Below, piece by piece: positions 42,935 through 51,588 of a DNA stretch of 64,000 bases. The notes below the pieces were generated by a model. That model did no database searches, was not told the origin of the DNA, and was given only the letters and a program-made list of their open reading frames with translations. Where the stretch lies: positions 248,001 through 312,000 of the forward strand of contig NZ_JBFRCT010000009.1 in NCBI RefSeq assembly GCF_052113225.1, given 5' to 3'. Each line of letters starts with the position of its first letter. The first letter of the stretch is position 1. Origin of the DNA: Pristimantibacillus sp052113225. GTDB taxonomy: Bacteria > Bacillota > Bacilli > Paenibacillales > Paenibacillaceae. The translations under genes were made by a program, and so were the position numbers.

Positions 42935-43057
42935 GTCTAAATATAAGAAAGTATAATCAATTATACGACGCTTATATTCTCATAGCGAAACGTTCGCTGC
43001 GCCGCCAAGGTGACGGCGTCAGCTGTTTGCGCTCTACCGCCTGGTTGGAATCCGGAA

Positions 43058-43246
43058 TTAAACGCGAGTTATTTTGCCGGATTTCAGTGCACGTGTGCTG
43101 ACATAAACGCGTTTCGGTTTGCCGTCTACCAAGATGCGAACCTTTTGCACGTTTACACCCCAAGAACGACGGTTTTTGTTGTTTGCGTGGGATACATGGT
43201 TGCCTGTACCAGGCGATTTACCAGTAATAAAACATTTGCGGGACAT
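43058..43246 (-). CDS. rpmB: 50S ribosomal protein L28
   Basis: A 62-residue protein: MSRKCFITGKSPGTGNHVSH, RRSWGVNVQKVRI and STRALKSGKITRV match bL28. Only one Cys remains, so it is the zinc-independent form. ATG 43246 follows AAGGAGGTGTACTC on the minus strand. It points away from yloU, as in B. subtilis, and has a terminator downstream. Confidence 0.95.
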   Translation of the reverse strand: MSRKCFITGKSPGTGNHVSHANNKNRRSWGVNVQKVRILVDGKPKRVYVSTRALKSGKITRV

Positions 43247-43544
43247 GAGTACACCTCCTTAAGGTTGTGCGTTGCGAAGAGCCAAGCTACCTCGCAAGCC
43301 TGCGCTTAGAGTTTGCTTTGAACTATTAGCTGCATTGTTAGCACAAGCTGTAATTAATTACATGGTCAAGCCTGCACAAAAACATACTTGATTATCGTAT
43401 CACAATTGTTCTGTATCAGCAACTTAAAAGTATGAGAAATGACCGATTTTGTCATCCTTTTTACCTTTCACCCTTCTATAATGAAGCTATTTATAGTACA
43501 ATAATCCTTAGTCCATATTATTTACGGTAAAGGAGTGTATTCCC
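43247..43544. other. Divergent intergenic region between rpmB and yloU
   Basis: About 300 bp without a gene. It contains a TTGACC on the minus strand (near 43365) and a TATAAT on the plus strand (43477-43482). I could not pair either with a well-spaced partner, so promoters are only suggested. Confidence 0.4.
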
Positions 43545-43904
43545 ATACCACTGCAGATTAAGAACGAGCTTGGACAGATAATTGTGAATGATGACTGTAT
43601 TGCAGTGATTGCAGGCTCTGCAGCCATGGATTGTTATGGGCTGGTCGGAATGGCTTCCCGTAAACAGTTGAAGGATGGCATCGCCGAGCTGCTCGGCAGA
43701 GAAAACATGTCGAAGGGCGTCGAGGTACGCCGGGAGAATGAAGAGCTTCATATTGAACTGCATATTATCGTAAGCTACGGCACGAAAATATCCGAAGTAG
43801 CGCATAATATTCAGAACAAGGTTAAATATGTCCTTAATGATGTAATCGGTCTTCAAGTGGACCAAGTCCATATATACGTTCAAGACGTTAGGGTATCTAC
43901 GTAG
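43545..43904 (+). CDS. yloU: YloU, Asp23 family protein with non-standard start
   Basis: A protein of about 119 residues in the Asp23 family, with AAMDCYGLVGMASRKQ, HIIVSYGTKISEVAHN and QVHIYVQDVRVST very close to B. subtilis YloU. The family N-terminus (x-I-x-L-R-T-x-Y-G-Q-I) corresponds here to PLQIKNELGQIIVND, which lies upstream of the first GTG (43584). The strong AAAGGAG at 43529-43535 is nine bases before ATA 43545. So ATA (or ATT 43539) is the likely start, or an ATG has mutated or been misread. It precedes fakA, as in Bacillus. Confidence 0.75.
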   Translation: MPLQIKNELGQIIVNDDCIAVIAGSAAMDCYGLVGMASRKQLKDGIAELLGRENMSKGVEVRRENEELHIELHIIVSYGTKISEVAHNIQNKVKYVLNDVIGLQVDQVHIYVQDVRVST

Positions 43905-43922
43905 CAGGAAGGGGAATTGTCG

Positions 43923-45698
43923 TTGAGTAAGCGCTCCATTAACGGATCTGATTTTACCGCCATGGCACTGCTCGGTGCGGAATATTTAGAAAGAAATGTA
44001 GACCGGGTTAATTCACTGAATGTGTTTCCGGTGCCAGACGGAGATACGGGTACTAACATGAATCTAACGATTGTCTCGGGGGTTCGTGAATTGCGGAACA
44101 AGCCGTCTGCCCATCTGGGTAAGGCTGCCGAAGCATTGTCCAAAGGGCTTCTTATGGGAGCAAGGGGCAATTCGGGCGTTATCTTGTCCCAATTATTCCG
44201 GGGCTTCGCCAAATCACTTGGCAGCTTGGAAGAGGCTGGTACGCAGCAGATTGCTGCCGCATTCCAGAACGGCGTTGACATGGCTTATAAAGCAGTCGTA
44301 AAGCCGGTAGAGGGAACCATCCTTACAGTGGCAAAAGAAGCAGCCAAGCATGCGGTTCAGTATGCCCGTAGGACGAGTGACGTTGTCGAGCTCATGACAG
44401 AGATTCATGCCAAGGCAAATGAAGCGCTGCAGCGCACACCGGATCTGTTGCCGGTACTGAAACAAGTCGGCGTCGTTGACTCCGGCGGACAAGGTCTCGT
44501 GTTTATCTACGAGGGCTTTGTTCATCATTTGACTCACAGCGGTACGATTCAAGAGAAGGTATTTGCATTCCCGTCTGAGGCAGCAGCACGGCCGGCTTCC
44601 GTGCCACGTCCAGCGGCTCCGGTGTCCGCACAATCAAGATTAGCAACCGAAGATATCGAGTTCCTTTACGATATGGAATTCTTTATTAATCGCAAAATTA
44701 GCGGAAAAGCTGTGCCGTTTTTCAATGAATACGCTTTCAAGAAAGCTTTGGAAAAAGACGGTGACTCAATCCTCGTCATTGCAGATGATGACATCATTAA
44801 GGTGCATGTCCACTCGCGCAAGCCTGGCGATGTATTGAATCTGGCCATTGCCTATGGCGAATTGACAGATTTCCACATTCTGAATATGAGGGAGCAGCAT
44901 CGCGATTTGCTGGAACAGGAAGCAGCGGCTGTGCCTTTTGCACCAGTTGCCGAGTACGCGCTTGCGGGTGAGATTTCGTCGACGGAACTGCTTGCAGGTC
45001 CTTCAGCTCAAGTCGTAGCACCAGAGAAGCTGCATGAGCTTGCGCCATTTGGTATTGTAGCGGTCGCATTGGGAGAAGGTATTGCGAATATTTTCCTCAG
45101 CAATGAGGTGGATATCGTCTTGTCCGGCGGGCAGACGATGAATCCTAGTACGGAAGATTTCGTTAACGCAATTGAGTCACTGCCAGCGGAGCATATTTAC
45201 TTGTTACCTAATAACAGCAATATTATTCTTGCGGCTGAACAAGCAGCAGAACTGAGTGGACGTCAGGTAACGGTTATTCCGACGAAGACGATCCCTCAAG
45301 GGCTTGCGGCGATTCTTTCCTTCAAGGAAGAGGAATCCGCAGAGCGTAACGCGGCTTGGATGAAGAGTGCAGCGGAGCAGGTAGTATCGGGTCAAGTTAC
45401 TCAAGCCGTGCGGAATACATCCATTGATGGTGTTGATATCCAAGAAGGCGACTACATGGGGATTAAAGAGAAGACGATTGTCTCCTCGAAGCCAAGTCTG
45501 CTTGAGGCTTGTCAGTTATTGATGGCAGCTATGGTGGAGGATGGCGGTGAACTGCTTACGGTATTGACCGGTGAAGATGCGAAGGAAGCCGACACCAAAA
45601 TGTTGTGTGAATGGATCGAGGAGGCTTATCCGGATGTTGAACTGGAGGTTCATGTCGGCGGCCAGCCATTATATCCTTATTTGTTTGCTTTAGAATAG
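43923..45698 (+). CDS. fakA: FakA (YloV), fatty acid kinase catalytic subunit
   Basis: A protein of about 591 residues. The N-terminal DAK2-type ATP domain has LNVFPVPDGDTGTNMNLT and GARGNSGVILSQLFRG; a middle domain and a C-terminal EDD/DegV-like domain follow (GDYMGIKEK, LTGEDAKEAD). FakA phosphorylates fatty acids carried by FakB (DegV) proteins for entry into phospholipids. Of two in-frame TTG codons, 43923 is preferred because AGGAAGGGG lies eight bases upstream; 43917 is too close. It is followed by a degV gene. Confidence 0.92.
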   Translation: MSKRSINGSDFTAMALLGAEYLERNVDRVNSLNVFPVPDGDTGTNMNLTIVSGVRELRNKPSAHLGKAAEALSKGLLMGARGNSGVILSQLFRGFAKSLGSLEEAGTQQIAAAFQNGVDMAYKAVVKPVEGTILTVAKEAAKHAVQYARRTSDVVELMTEIHAKANEALQRTPDLLPVLKQVGVVDSGGQGLVFIYEGFVHHLTHSGTIQEKVFAFPSEAAARPASVPRPAAPVSAQSRLATEDIEFLYDMEFFINRKISGKAVPFFNEYAFKKALEKDGDSILVIADDDIIKVHVHSRKPGDVLNLAIAYGELTDFHILNMREQHRDLLEQEAAAVPFAPVAEYALAGEISSTELLAGPSAQVVAPEKLHELAPFGIVAVALGEGIANIFLSNEVDIVLSGGQTMNPSTEDFVNAIESLPAEHIYLLPNNSNIILAAEQAAELSGRQVTVIPTKTIPQGLAAILSFKEEESAERNAAWMKSAAEQVVSGQVTQAVRNTSIDGVDIQEGDYMGIKEKTIVSSKPSLLEACQLLMAAMVEDGGELLTVLTGEDAKEADTKMLCEWIEEAYPDVELEVHVGGQPLYPYLFALE

Positions 45699-45735
45699 TT
45701 GTAATAAGTTATACAATTTGGGAGGGGACGTACGT

Positions 45736-46590
45736 ATGGGGAGCATACGCATCGTGACCGACAGTGCATCAGATATTCCATTGCAGCTGAGAGAAGAGCT
45801 CGGTATTGAAATGGTTCCGCTGAAGATTCTGTTTGGAGAAGAAACTTACTATGATGCTGTTACGATGAATACGGAGCAATTTTTCGACAAAGTAGCGGCA
45901 TCGTCTCAGCTGCCTACCTCATCCCAGCCATCACCGATGGAGTTTCAAGAGGCGTACGAGCGCATTTTGCAAGAGGATCCGAACGCATCGATTATTTCGA
46001 TTCAATTATCAAGTGCAGTCAGCGGGACCTATCAATCGGCTGTAATTGGAAGCTCGATGGTTGAAGGGGAGCCGGATATTACCGTTCTTGATTCCAAGAC
46101 GGCTTCATACGCATACGGCATGCGCGTTGTTGCGGCAGCCAGAATGGCTAGGGAAGGCGCTTCGAAAGAAGCGATTCTGGCTGAGATTGATCGGATGCAG
46201 CGGTCAACGGAGCTTTATTTTCTTGTAGATACGTTAGAATATTTGCAAAGAGGAGGACGAATCGGCAGAGCCTCCGCCTTAATTGGATCTATTCTTAATA
46301 TTAAGCCGATTTTGTCACTCGACAAAGACGGCATGGTGTATGCCGTAGATAAAGTGCGCGGTTCGAAAAAAGCGATGCTGCGTATTATTGATATGCTGGA
46401 GCAGGCTTGTGGCAGTGAACCTGTTATTCTGACGATCGCATGTACGACAGGTAAGGAAGCTGCCATGGAGTTCGGCGAGATGATTAAAAGCCGTTTCAAC
46501 GTGCAAGAGGTTGAATATACAACAGTTGGTGCAGTAATCGGGACCCATGTTGGTCCTGGTACGCTAGCTGTGTTTATGCGCAGAGTGTGA
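45736..46590 (+). CDS. DegV family fatty-acid-binding protein (FakB-like)
   Basis: A 284-residue DegV protein: IRIVTDSASDIPLQL at the start, the fatty acid carboxylate-binding TSQPSPMEF region, SAVSGTYQSA and a C-terminal GTHVGPGTLAVF. FakB proteins present bound fatty acids to FakA. ATG 45736 follows GGGAGGGGACGTACGT; an upstream in-frame GTG-type start is less likely. Its place directly after fakA supports a FakA-FakB pair; B. subtilis has sdaAB-sdaAA here instead. Confidence 0.9.
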   Translation: MGSIRIVTDSASDIPLQLREELGIEMVPLKILFGEETYYDAVTMNTEQFFDKVAASSQLPTSSQPSPMEFQEAYERILQEDPNASIISIQLSSAVSGTYQSAVIGSSMVEGEPDITVLDSKTASYAYGMRVVAAARMAREGASKEAILAEIDRMQRSTELYFLVDTLEYLQRGGRIGRASALIGSILNIKPILSLDKDGMVYAVDKVRGSKKAMLRIIDMLEQACGSEPVILTIACTTGKEAAMEFGEMIKSRFNVQEVEYTTVGAVIGTHVGPGTLAVFMRRV

Positions 46591-46601
46591 GGTAGAGAAC
46601 A

Positions 46602-48656
46602 ATGACGCTGGAACAGTATTCTGTCCGGCAAATTAAAGGCGTGAGCGCTCCTAAGGAAGAAGAGCTTCACGCCTTTGGCGTACAGACAGTCGCCGATTTG
46701 CTGGATTATTTTCCATTTCGATATGAGGATTATCGTATACGTGAGATTGCTGAAATTAAGGATGGCGAGAAGGTCACGGTGCAGGGTGTGATTCGCGGTA
46801 ACCCGGTGCTGCAGCGCTATGGGAAAAGTAAATCCCGCCTGACCTGTAAGGTTGAGGTTGAGCATATGCTCGTGACGGCGGTGTGGTTCAATCGTCATTT
46901 TCTGCAAAATCAGCTGACGCCTGGCCGGGAGATCGTCTTAACGGGCAAATGGGAGCAGCAACGTCTGCAGATGACGGTGTCGGAATCCGAATTTGCGGAC
47001 AAGTCGACCGGGATGGTAAAGTCGGGAACCTTGCAGCCGGTCTATTCGGTAGGCGGAGCTATTACGCAAGCTTGGATGCGCAAGACGATTAAGCAGGCTC
47101 TTATGCAGTTTGGCACGATGATTGAAGAAGTTCTGCCGCATGAGTTAGTGGAGCGCCACAGGCTTATGCCTAGGCGTGATGCCGTGCAGCGTATTCATGA
47201 TCCTGGAGAGGTAAAGGAAGGGCTGGAGGCGCGCCGGCGCATGGTATACGAGGAACTATTCCTGTTCCAGCTGAAGCTGCAGGCTTACCGTGCCTTGACC
47301 CGTAATCGTGGTGACGGTATCGTTCATCAGGTGAATGGGGAGACCATTCGGAACTTTGCGGCTACGCTGCCTTTTGAGCTGACAGACGGCCAGAAGAAGG
47401 TTGTTAATGAGATTATGTCCGATATGAGGCAGCCAGCCGCAATGAATCGGCTTCTTCAAGGTGACGTAGGATCGGGCAAAACGGTTGTCGCGGCTATCGC
47501 ATTGTATTGCACGATTAAAGCTGGTCACCAAGGGGCGCTTATGGTGCCTACTGAGATATTGGCTGATCAGCATCTGCGTTCGCTGCAGAAGTTATTCGCG
47601 GGCACGGGTATTGAAGTTGGACTGCTGACAGGCAGCTTGACGGAGAGGAAGCGCCGTGATGTCCTTGCAGGGCTGCAGATGGGCCTGATTGATATTATTG
47701 TTGGAACCCATGCGCTTATTCAGGACGATGTTTTTTTCCGCAGCTTAGGATTAGTCGTTACGGATGAGCAGCATCGATTCGGGGTTAATCAGCGGAGCGT
47801 ATTACGCCGCAAAGGGATGAATCCGGATGTATTGACGATGACAGCGACTCCCATACCGAGAACGCTCGCCATTACCGCTTTCGGGGATATGGATGTGTCA
47901 ACTATACGTGAGCGACCGCATGGACGGAAGCCGATCAAGACATATTGGGTGAAGCATAGTATGATGGACCGTGTCCTTGGGTTCATCCGGCGTGAAGTCA
48001 ACCAGGGGCGTCAGGCTTATGTCATTTGCCCGCTGATCGAGGAATCGGACAAGCTGGATGTACAGAATGTCATTGATCTGTATGTGCAGATGCAGCAGGC
48101 TTTTCCTGATTTGAAAGTTGGTCTCCTGCACGGCAGACTGTCGGCTTCGGAAAAGGATCAGGTCATGGGCGCGTTTGGTGCTAACGAGACGCATCTGCTG
48201 GTGGCAACGACGGTTGTCGAGGTTGGGGTTGACGTTCCGAATGCGACACTGATGATTATTATGGATGCTGAACGGTTCGGGCTGTCGCAGCTTCATCAGC
48301 TTCGTGGTCGTGTTGGACGTGGGGCACATCAATCATTCTGTGTTCTCGTTGCGGATCCGAAGTCGGAGAACGGCCGTGAACGGATGAAGGTCATGACGGA
48401 GACCGATGACGGCTTCGAGGTGTCGAGGCGGGATCTCGAGCTGCGTGGACCGGGGGACTTCTTCGGGACGAAGCAAAGCGGCCTTCCGGAGTTCAAGATC
48501 GCCGATATGGCGGCCGATTTTGAAATGCTGGAGCTGGCTCGCGATGATGCAGCAGAACTAGCAGGGCGTGATGATTTCTGGACGAATCCGTCGTATGAAC
48601 GAGCACGTGTCCTGCTGCTGAAGGATCAAATTTTTCAAGGGGAACAGCTCGACTAA
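46602..48656 (+). CDS. recG: RecG, ATP-dependent branch-migration helicase
   Basis: A 684-residue SF2 helicase. N-terminal wedge/OB domain (VTVQGVIRGNP), Walker A QGDVGSGKTVVA near residue 286, DEQHRFG near 387, TATPIPRTLA, and motif VI LHQLRGRVGRG. RecG remodels stalled forks and Holliday junctions. ATG 46602 is twelve bases after the degV stop, with GAGGTAGAGAAC upstream. In B. subtilis recG is also the end of this block; fapR-plsX do not follow here. Confidence 0.95.
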   Translation: MTLEQYSVRQIKGVSAPKEEELHAFGVQTVADLLDYFPFRYEDYRIREIAEIKDGEKVTVQGVIRGNPVLQRYGKSKSRLTCKVEVEHMLVTAVWFNRHFLQNQLTPGREIVLTGKWEQQRLQMTVSESEFADKSTGMVKSGTLQPVYSVGGAITQAWMRKTIKQALMQFGTMIEEVLPHELVERHRLMPRRDAVQRIHDPGEVKEGLEARRRMVYEELFLFQLKLQAYRALTRNRGDGIVHQVNGETIRNFAATLPFELTDGQKKVVNEIMSDMRQPAAMNRLLQGDVGSGKTVVAAIALYCTIKAGHQGALMVPTEILADQHLRSLQKLFAGTGIEVGLLTGSLTERKRRDVLAGLQMGLIDIIVGTHALIQDDVFFRSLGLVVTDEQHRFGVNQRSVLRRKGMNPDVLTMTATPIPRTLAITAFGDMDVSTIRERPHGRKPIKTYWVKHSMMDRVLGFIRREVNQGRQAYVICPLIEESDKLDVQNVIDLYVQMQQAFPDLKVGLLHGRLSASEKDQVMGAFGANETHLLVATTVVEVGVDVPNATLMIIMDAERFGLSQLHQLRGRVGRGAHQSFCVLVADPKSENGRERMKVMTETDDGFEVSRRDLELRGPGDFFGTKQSGLPEFKIADMAADFEMLELARDDAAELAGRDDFWTNPSYERARVLLLKDQIFQGEQLD

Positions 48657-48730
48657 GCAACATCTTACTTCCAACGGCATATAGTTAAACGATCGAATCA
48701 TCGGAATGCCGGATGGAGGTGTCGAGGCCA

Positions 48731-49018
48731 GTGAGTTACCAAAAGTACGGCATTCGACCGCAACTGGTCGAACGCGTCAAAATCAAATTAAAAAATCCGG
48801 TCGTAAAGGACCGGATACGGCTGCTGCTGGGCAACGTGACAAAGTATGATCTGCAGGACCGGGTAAAGGTAAGGAAGCTCGTAAAAAATGCGACTGCTAT
48901 TTTACAGGAACCTCTAACGGATATCCAGGAAGAACAGATTATTGATTTTGTGCTTGGGCAGAAAATAGACCCAAACAATACCTTCCATTTGCTGAAGCTT
49001 TGGGGGATGTTTCGCTGA
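48731..49018 (+). CDS. spoVIF: SpoVIF, stage VI sporulation protein F
   Basis: A 95-residue protein: SYQKYGIRPQLVERVKIKLK, YDLQDRVKVRKLVKNA and QKIDPNNTFHLLKLWGMF. It matches the Paenibacillus form of SpoVIF (YjcC in Bacillus), a late sporulation protein needed for coat assembly and GerE function. GTG 48731 is preferred because GGAGGTGT lies eight bases upstream; an ATG at 48713 overlaps that site. The terminator stem begins inside the stop codon. Confidence 0.78.
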   Translation: MSYQKYGIRPQLVERVKIKLKNPVVKDRIRLLLGNVTKYDLQDRVKVRKLVKNATAILQEPLTDIQEEQIIDFVLGQKIDPNNTFHLLKLWGMFR

Positions 49019-49041
49019 CCGCTCGCGGTCAGCTTTTTTTT
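49014..49041 (+). terminator. Terminator after spoVIF
   Basis: GCTGACCGC-TC-GCGGTCAGC followed by TTTTTTTT. The left arm includes the stop codon of spoVIF. Confidence 0.92.
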
Positions 49042-49146
49042 ATTTATTCAGAGTAAAGATTTAAAAGGGTTATGCTGTATGAATTCCAACGTGCTGAAAT
49101 GGAGGGGCTTCGTGATGACGCATTGGAAACAATCTATTTAGAGTTC

Positions 49147-49845
49147 TCACCACAGATGAAGCTGGCCTCCGGGAGTTATGGGTTCAATACAGTCGGCTGT
49201 GTCATTCTTTACGCTTCCGACCGCCGAAGATACGGGATAAGCGTCGAGTTCTGCTGCTGCGTATGGCACGAAGAGATGGCTTAGCGCCTGTGGGTCCTGT
49301 ACCGAACGGTCGAGCCAGAGCGGCTCGTCCTCTTGGCGTAAGATTACAGGCATCCGGTCGTGGATCGGGGCCATCAGCTCATTAGGCGAAGTCGTCATTA
49401 TGGTGCAGCTGCTAATCGTCGTTGTGCGGTCCGGCGCAAGCCAGGTCTCGTAAAGTCCGGCCATGCTGAACAAGGAGCGGTCATTGCGGACAATACGCAT
49501 TGGCTGCTTGCCGCCGTCGGTCTTATTCCATTCATAAAACCCGTCGGCTGGAATGAGGCAGCGCTTGCGTTGAAGCGGCGTTTTGAAAGCTGGCTTCTCT
49601 GCAGCCGTCTCGGACCGGGCGTTCAGCATTTTGTTGCCGATTTTCGGGTCTTCCGCCCAAGGCGGAATAAGTCCCCATTGCAGCTCTCCAAGCCGGTTCC
49701 GCTGGCCGTCGTTAATAATGGCAAGCACCTGCTGGCCGGGTGCTACGTTATATTTGGGCCGATGATAAGGTACCTTCGTATCGCCAATCATATAACGAAT
49801 CATCAGCTCCTCGAGCGATACCGTGATCGTATATCTTCCGCACAT
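49147..49845 (-). CDS. SRAP family protein (YedK/HMCES type)
   Basis: A 232-residue protein that starts MCGRYT, so Cys2 becomes the N-terminal residue after Met removal and can crosslink abasic sites in single-stranded DNA. The other active-site residues are present: Asn in LNARSE, Glu in GFYEW and His in IHDRMPVIL. It should act as an autoproteolytic shield of abasic sites. Start 49845 follows TTAGGAGGAC on the minus strand; a longer in-frame start 43 codons upstream would bury the essential Cys. Confidence 0.92.
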   Translation of the reverse strand: MCGRYTITVSLEELMIRYMIGDTKVPYHRPKYNVAPGQQVLAIINDGQRNRLGELQWGLIPPWAEDPKIGNKMLNARSETAAEKPAFKTPLQRKRCLIPADGFYEWNKTDGGKQPMRIVRNDRSLFSMAGLYETWLAPDRTTTISSCTIMTTSPNELMAPIHDRMPVILRQEDEPLWLDRSVQDPQALSHLFVPYAAAELDAYPVSSAVGSVKNDTADCIEPITPGGQLHLW

Positions 49846-49905
49846 GGCAAGTCCTCCTAAAATGAATTGCCTCACAGATGGCTGTTTAATAGCCAATTTG
49901 TGGTG

Positions 49906-49930
49906 ATTCATACTTCGTAAGCATAAGATG
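49906..49930 (-). repeat. Dispersed single copy of the ATGCTTACGAAG element
   Basis: On the minus strand the sequence reads ATGCTTACGAAGTATG, identical over 13 bases to the core of the 40-bp array at 3.8-4.1 kb. It lies upstream of the SRAP gene, as the array lies upstream of the M20 gene. Confidence 0.6.
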
Positions 49931-50011
49931 TTCTTTGTCCTTTTATTATGCATGAATAGACTGTCTATCGGCAAATACTTGTGTTACCAAGACACTGAAG
50001 GAGGGCGGTCG

Positions 50012-51433
50012 ATGTTAAACAGGAAGAGGAGGCACGGCCGCCGAGACTCTGGCCAAAGCAGAGGGAAAAGGAGCAGTCTCAGTAAAATCAAACAGCTCTT
50101 CTCGCTGCCTGTCGCGGCATGGGACTATGCAGTCGGCAAGTGGCATGGCATGGAGACTTCGCAGGAGATGCTCGGCGAAGCTGAGCCGCTGCAGATAGCG
50201 GAGGATACTGTTTCGGAGCTGATGGTGACCTGGCTGAAGCTGGAGAGGCAGCCTGCAGATGTGGATGCGGTGATGACTGACGGAAACGGCGGAGCAAGCG
50301 AGAATAGTGAGGAGGCTCCGGCGAAAGCTGCGGCGTCCACTTTTACGCAGGGGTGGAGTGGGGAGGAGAGTCTGCTGATCGAGCGGATTCTGGCAGAGAC
50401 AGCTCGTCTTAACCGTAATAATGTGACGCGCACGGAAGCCTACCGCCTGATATATAAACGCCGTCCTGAGCTTCATTGGGCGATGCTGGCCCATCTTGTC
50501 TCCCGTAACGGCGGCTGGAACATGACCGATCTGGAGGGGGAGTGGCTGCCGCATCTGCTGCCTGGCGGTAAACGCAAAGACGTATTTTTACTGCTTGAGC
50601 ATGCGAACGCGTTTATTTTCGGTGATGCTTATCCACAGTTATTGCTATATGAAGAAAGCATTCATGCAGACCGGCCGCTCTTTCATCTGCTCACGGCCTT
50701 TGGGGTAACACGGTTCATGCGACCTGTGTGGGAGCAGTTCTGGCGGCGGCGTGATCCTGTGCCGCTTACAGTTGCGCTTATTGTGAATGAGCAGCATTTT
50801 ATCGAGGAGCGGGTCGTGCAGGATGATTACTTCCGGAAGAATGTGATCGAAACGTTCTTCTTCGGGATGCAGTCGCTGCTGCAGCTGAATGCGGTCATGT
50901 TCCCGTACCATTCGGTTAATGAGCTGCGTTTGGTAGGACTTATTATGGAGCATTTCGACGACTTGTCCGAGCGGATTGAGTTCGGTAAAGCTTTGTACGC
51001 GATCTTGTTTGGCGTACCTCGCGTGCGCGAAGGGGCGCTGGCTTTTGTAGATAAGGGACGCCATACGGCCTCGAGAGTGGACTATGCACCGCAGATTTTT
51101 GCTCGGGTGCGCCGCGATCCACCGTCCGCCTTGTATAAGGAGCGTCTGCTTGGCGGCAAATTGCTGCCGGGAGCAGCACCTCTGTATAGCCCCGAGCTTG
51201 GGGACGCCTGGGCCAACCAGACACTGGAGGCGCCCGCACGAGGTGATTGGTTCCACTCAGCTGCAGATATTGCTCCGTACTTTCGTATGCTGAAGCTGCC
51301 CCGCAGCTTCGAACTATCGAATGAGTACGGCCTGCTGCTCAACAAGATCGAGCTTGCCGTTCTCGCTGCCCAGCAGCTCAGACTGGATGAGCAGGGAGCT
51401 GGGAGAGCAGAGCCGAAACCTCCACTAACATGA
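50012..51433 (+). CDS. DUF2515 family protein (YppC-like)
   Basis: A 473-residue cytosolic protein. A basic N-terminus (NRKRRHGRRDSGQSRGKRSS) and variable linker lead to the conserved region from about residue 135: RNNVTRTEAYRLIYKRRPE, HWAMLAHLVSRNGGWNMTDLEG and FLLLEHANAFIFGDAYPQL, which match DUF2515 proteins such as B. subtilis YppC. The role is unknown. ATG 50012 follows GAAGGAGGGCGGTCG. There is no operon partner; the SRAP gene is divergent. Confidence 0.82.
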   Translation: MLNRKRRHGRRDSGQSRGKRSSLSKIKQLFSLPVAAWDYAVGKWHGMETSQEMLGEAEPLQIAEDTVSELMVTWLKLERQPADVDAVMTDGNGGASENSEEAPAKAAASTFTQGWSGEESLLIERILAETARLNRNNVTRTEAYRLIYKRRPELHWAMLAHLVSRNGGWNMTDLEGEWLPHLLPGGKRKDVFLLLEHANAFIFGDAYPQLLLYEESIHADRPLFHLLTAFGVTRFMRPVWEQFWRRRDPVPLTVALIVNEQHFIEERVVQDDYFRKNVIETFFFGMQSLLQLNAVMFPYHSVNELRLVGLIMEHFDDLSERIEFGKALYAILFGVPRVREGALAFVDKGRHTASRVDYAPQIFARVRRDPPSALYKERLLGGKLLPGAAPLYSPELGDAWANQTLEAPARGDWFHSAADIAPYFRMLKLPRSFELSNEYGLLLNKIELAVLAAQQLRLDEQGAGRAEPKPPLT

Positions 51434-51588
51434 AACGGGACTGCGATGAGCGTGCCGCCTTTCTGCTTTGATACGAGGTAAATGACAAATATTCATAAGA
51501 AGATAATATGGAGTAACTAAAAATTTAAGATTTGCCCTCTATGATGGGTGCAGGTAAATATGCATGCAAATAAGAGAGGGGAAACAAG

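Noticed and set aside
49072..49284. 70-codon frame running over the end of the SRAP gene, and a short ORF at 49115-49141 behind a GGAGGGG site
   Set aside because: The long frame overlaps a confident gene on the other strand and has no ribosome site. The eight-codon ORF has a good site but no recognisable product; it may be chance.
51434..51588. Manganese (yybP-ykoY) riboswitch or TTAAGAA box upstream of the COG4705 gene
   Set aside because: No riboswitch core is visible; only one half-site-like TTTAAGATT occurs, without an 11-bp partner.
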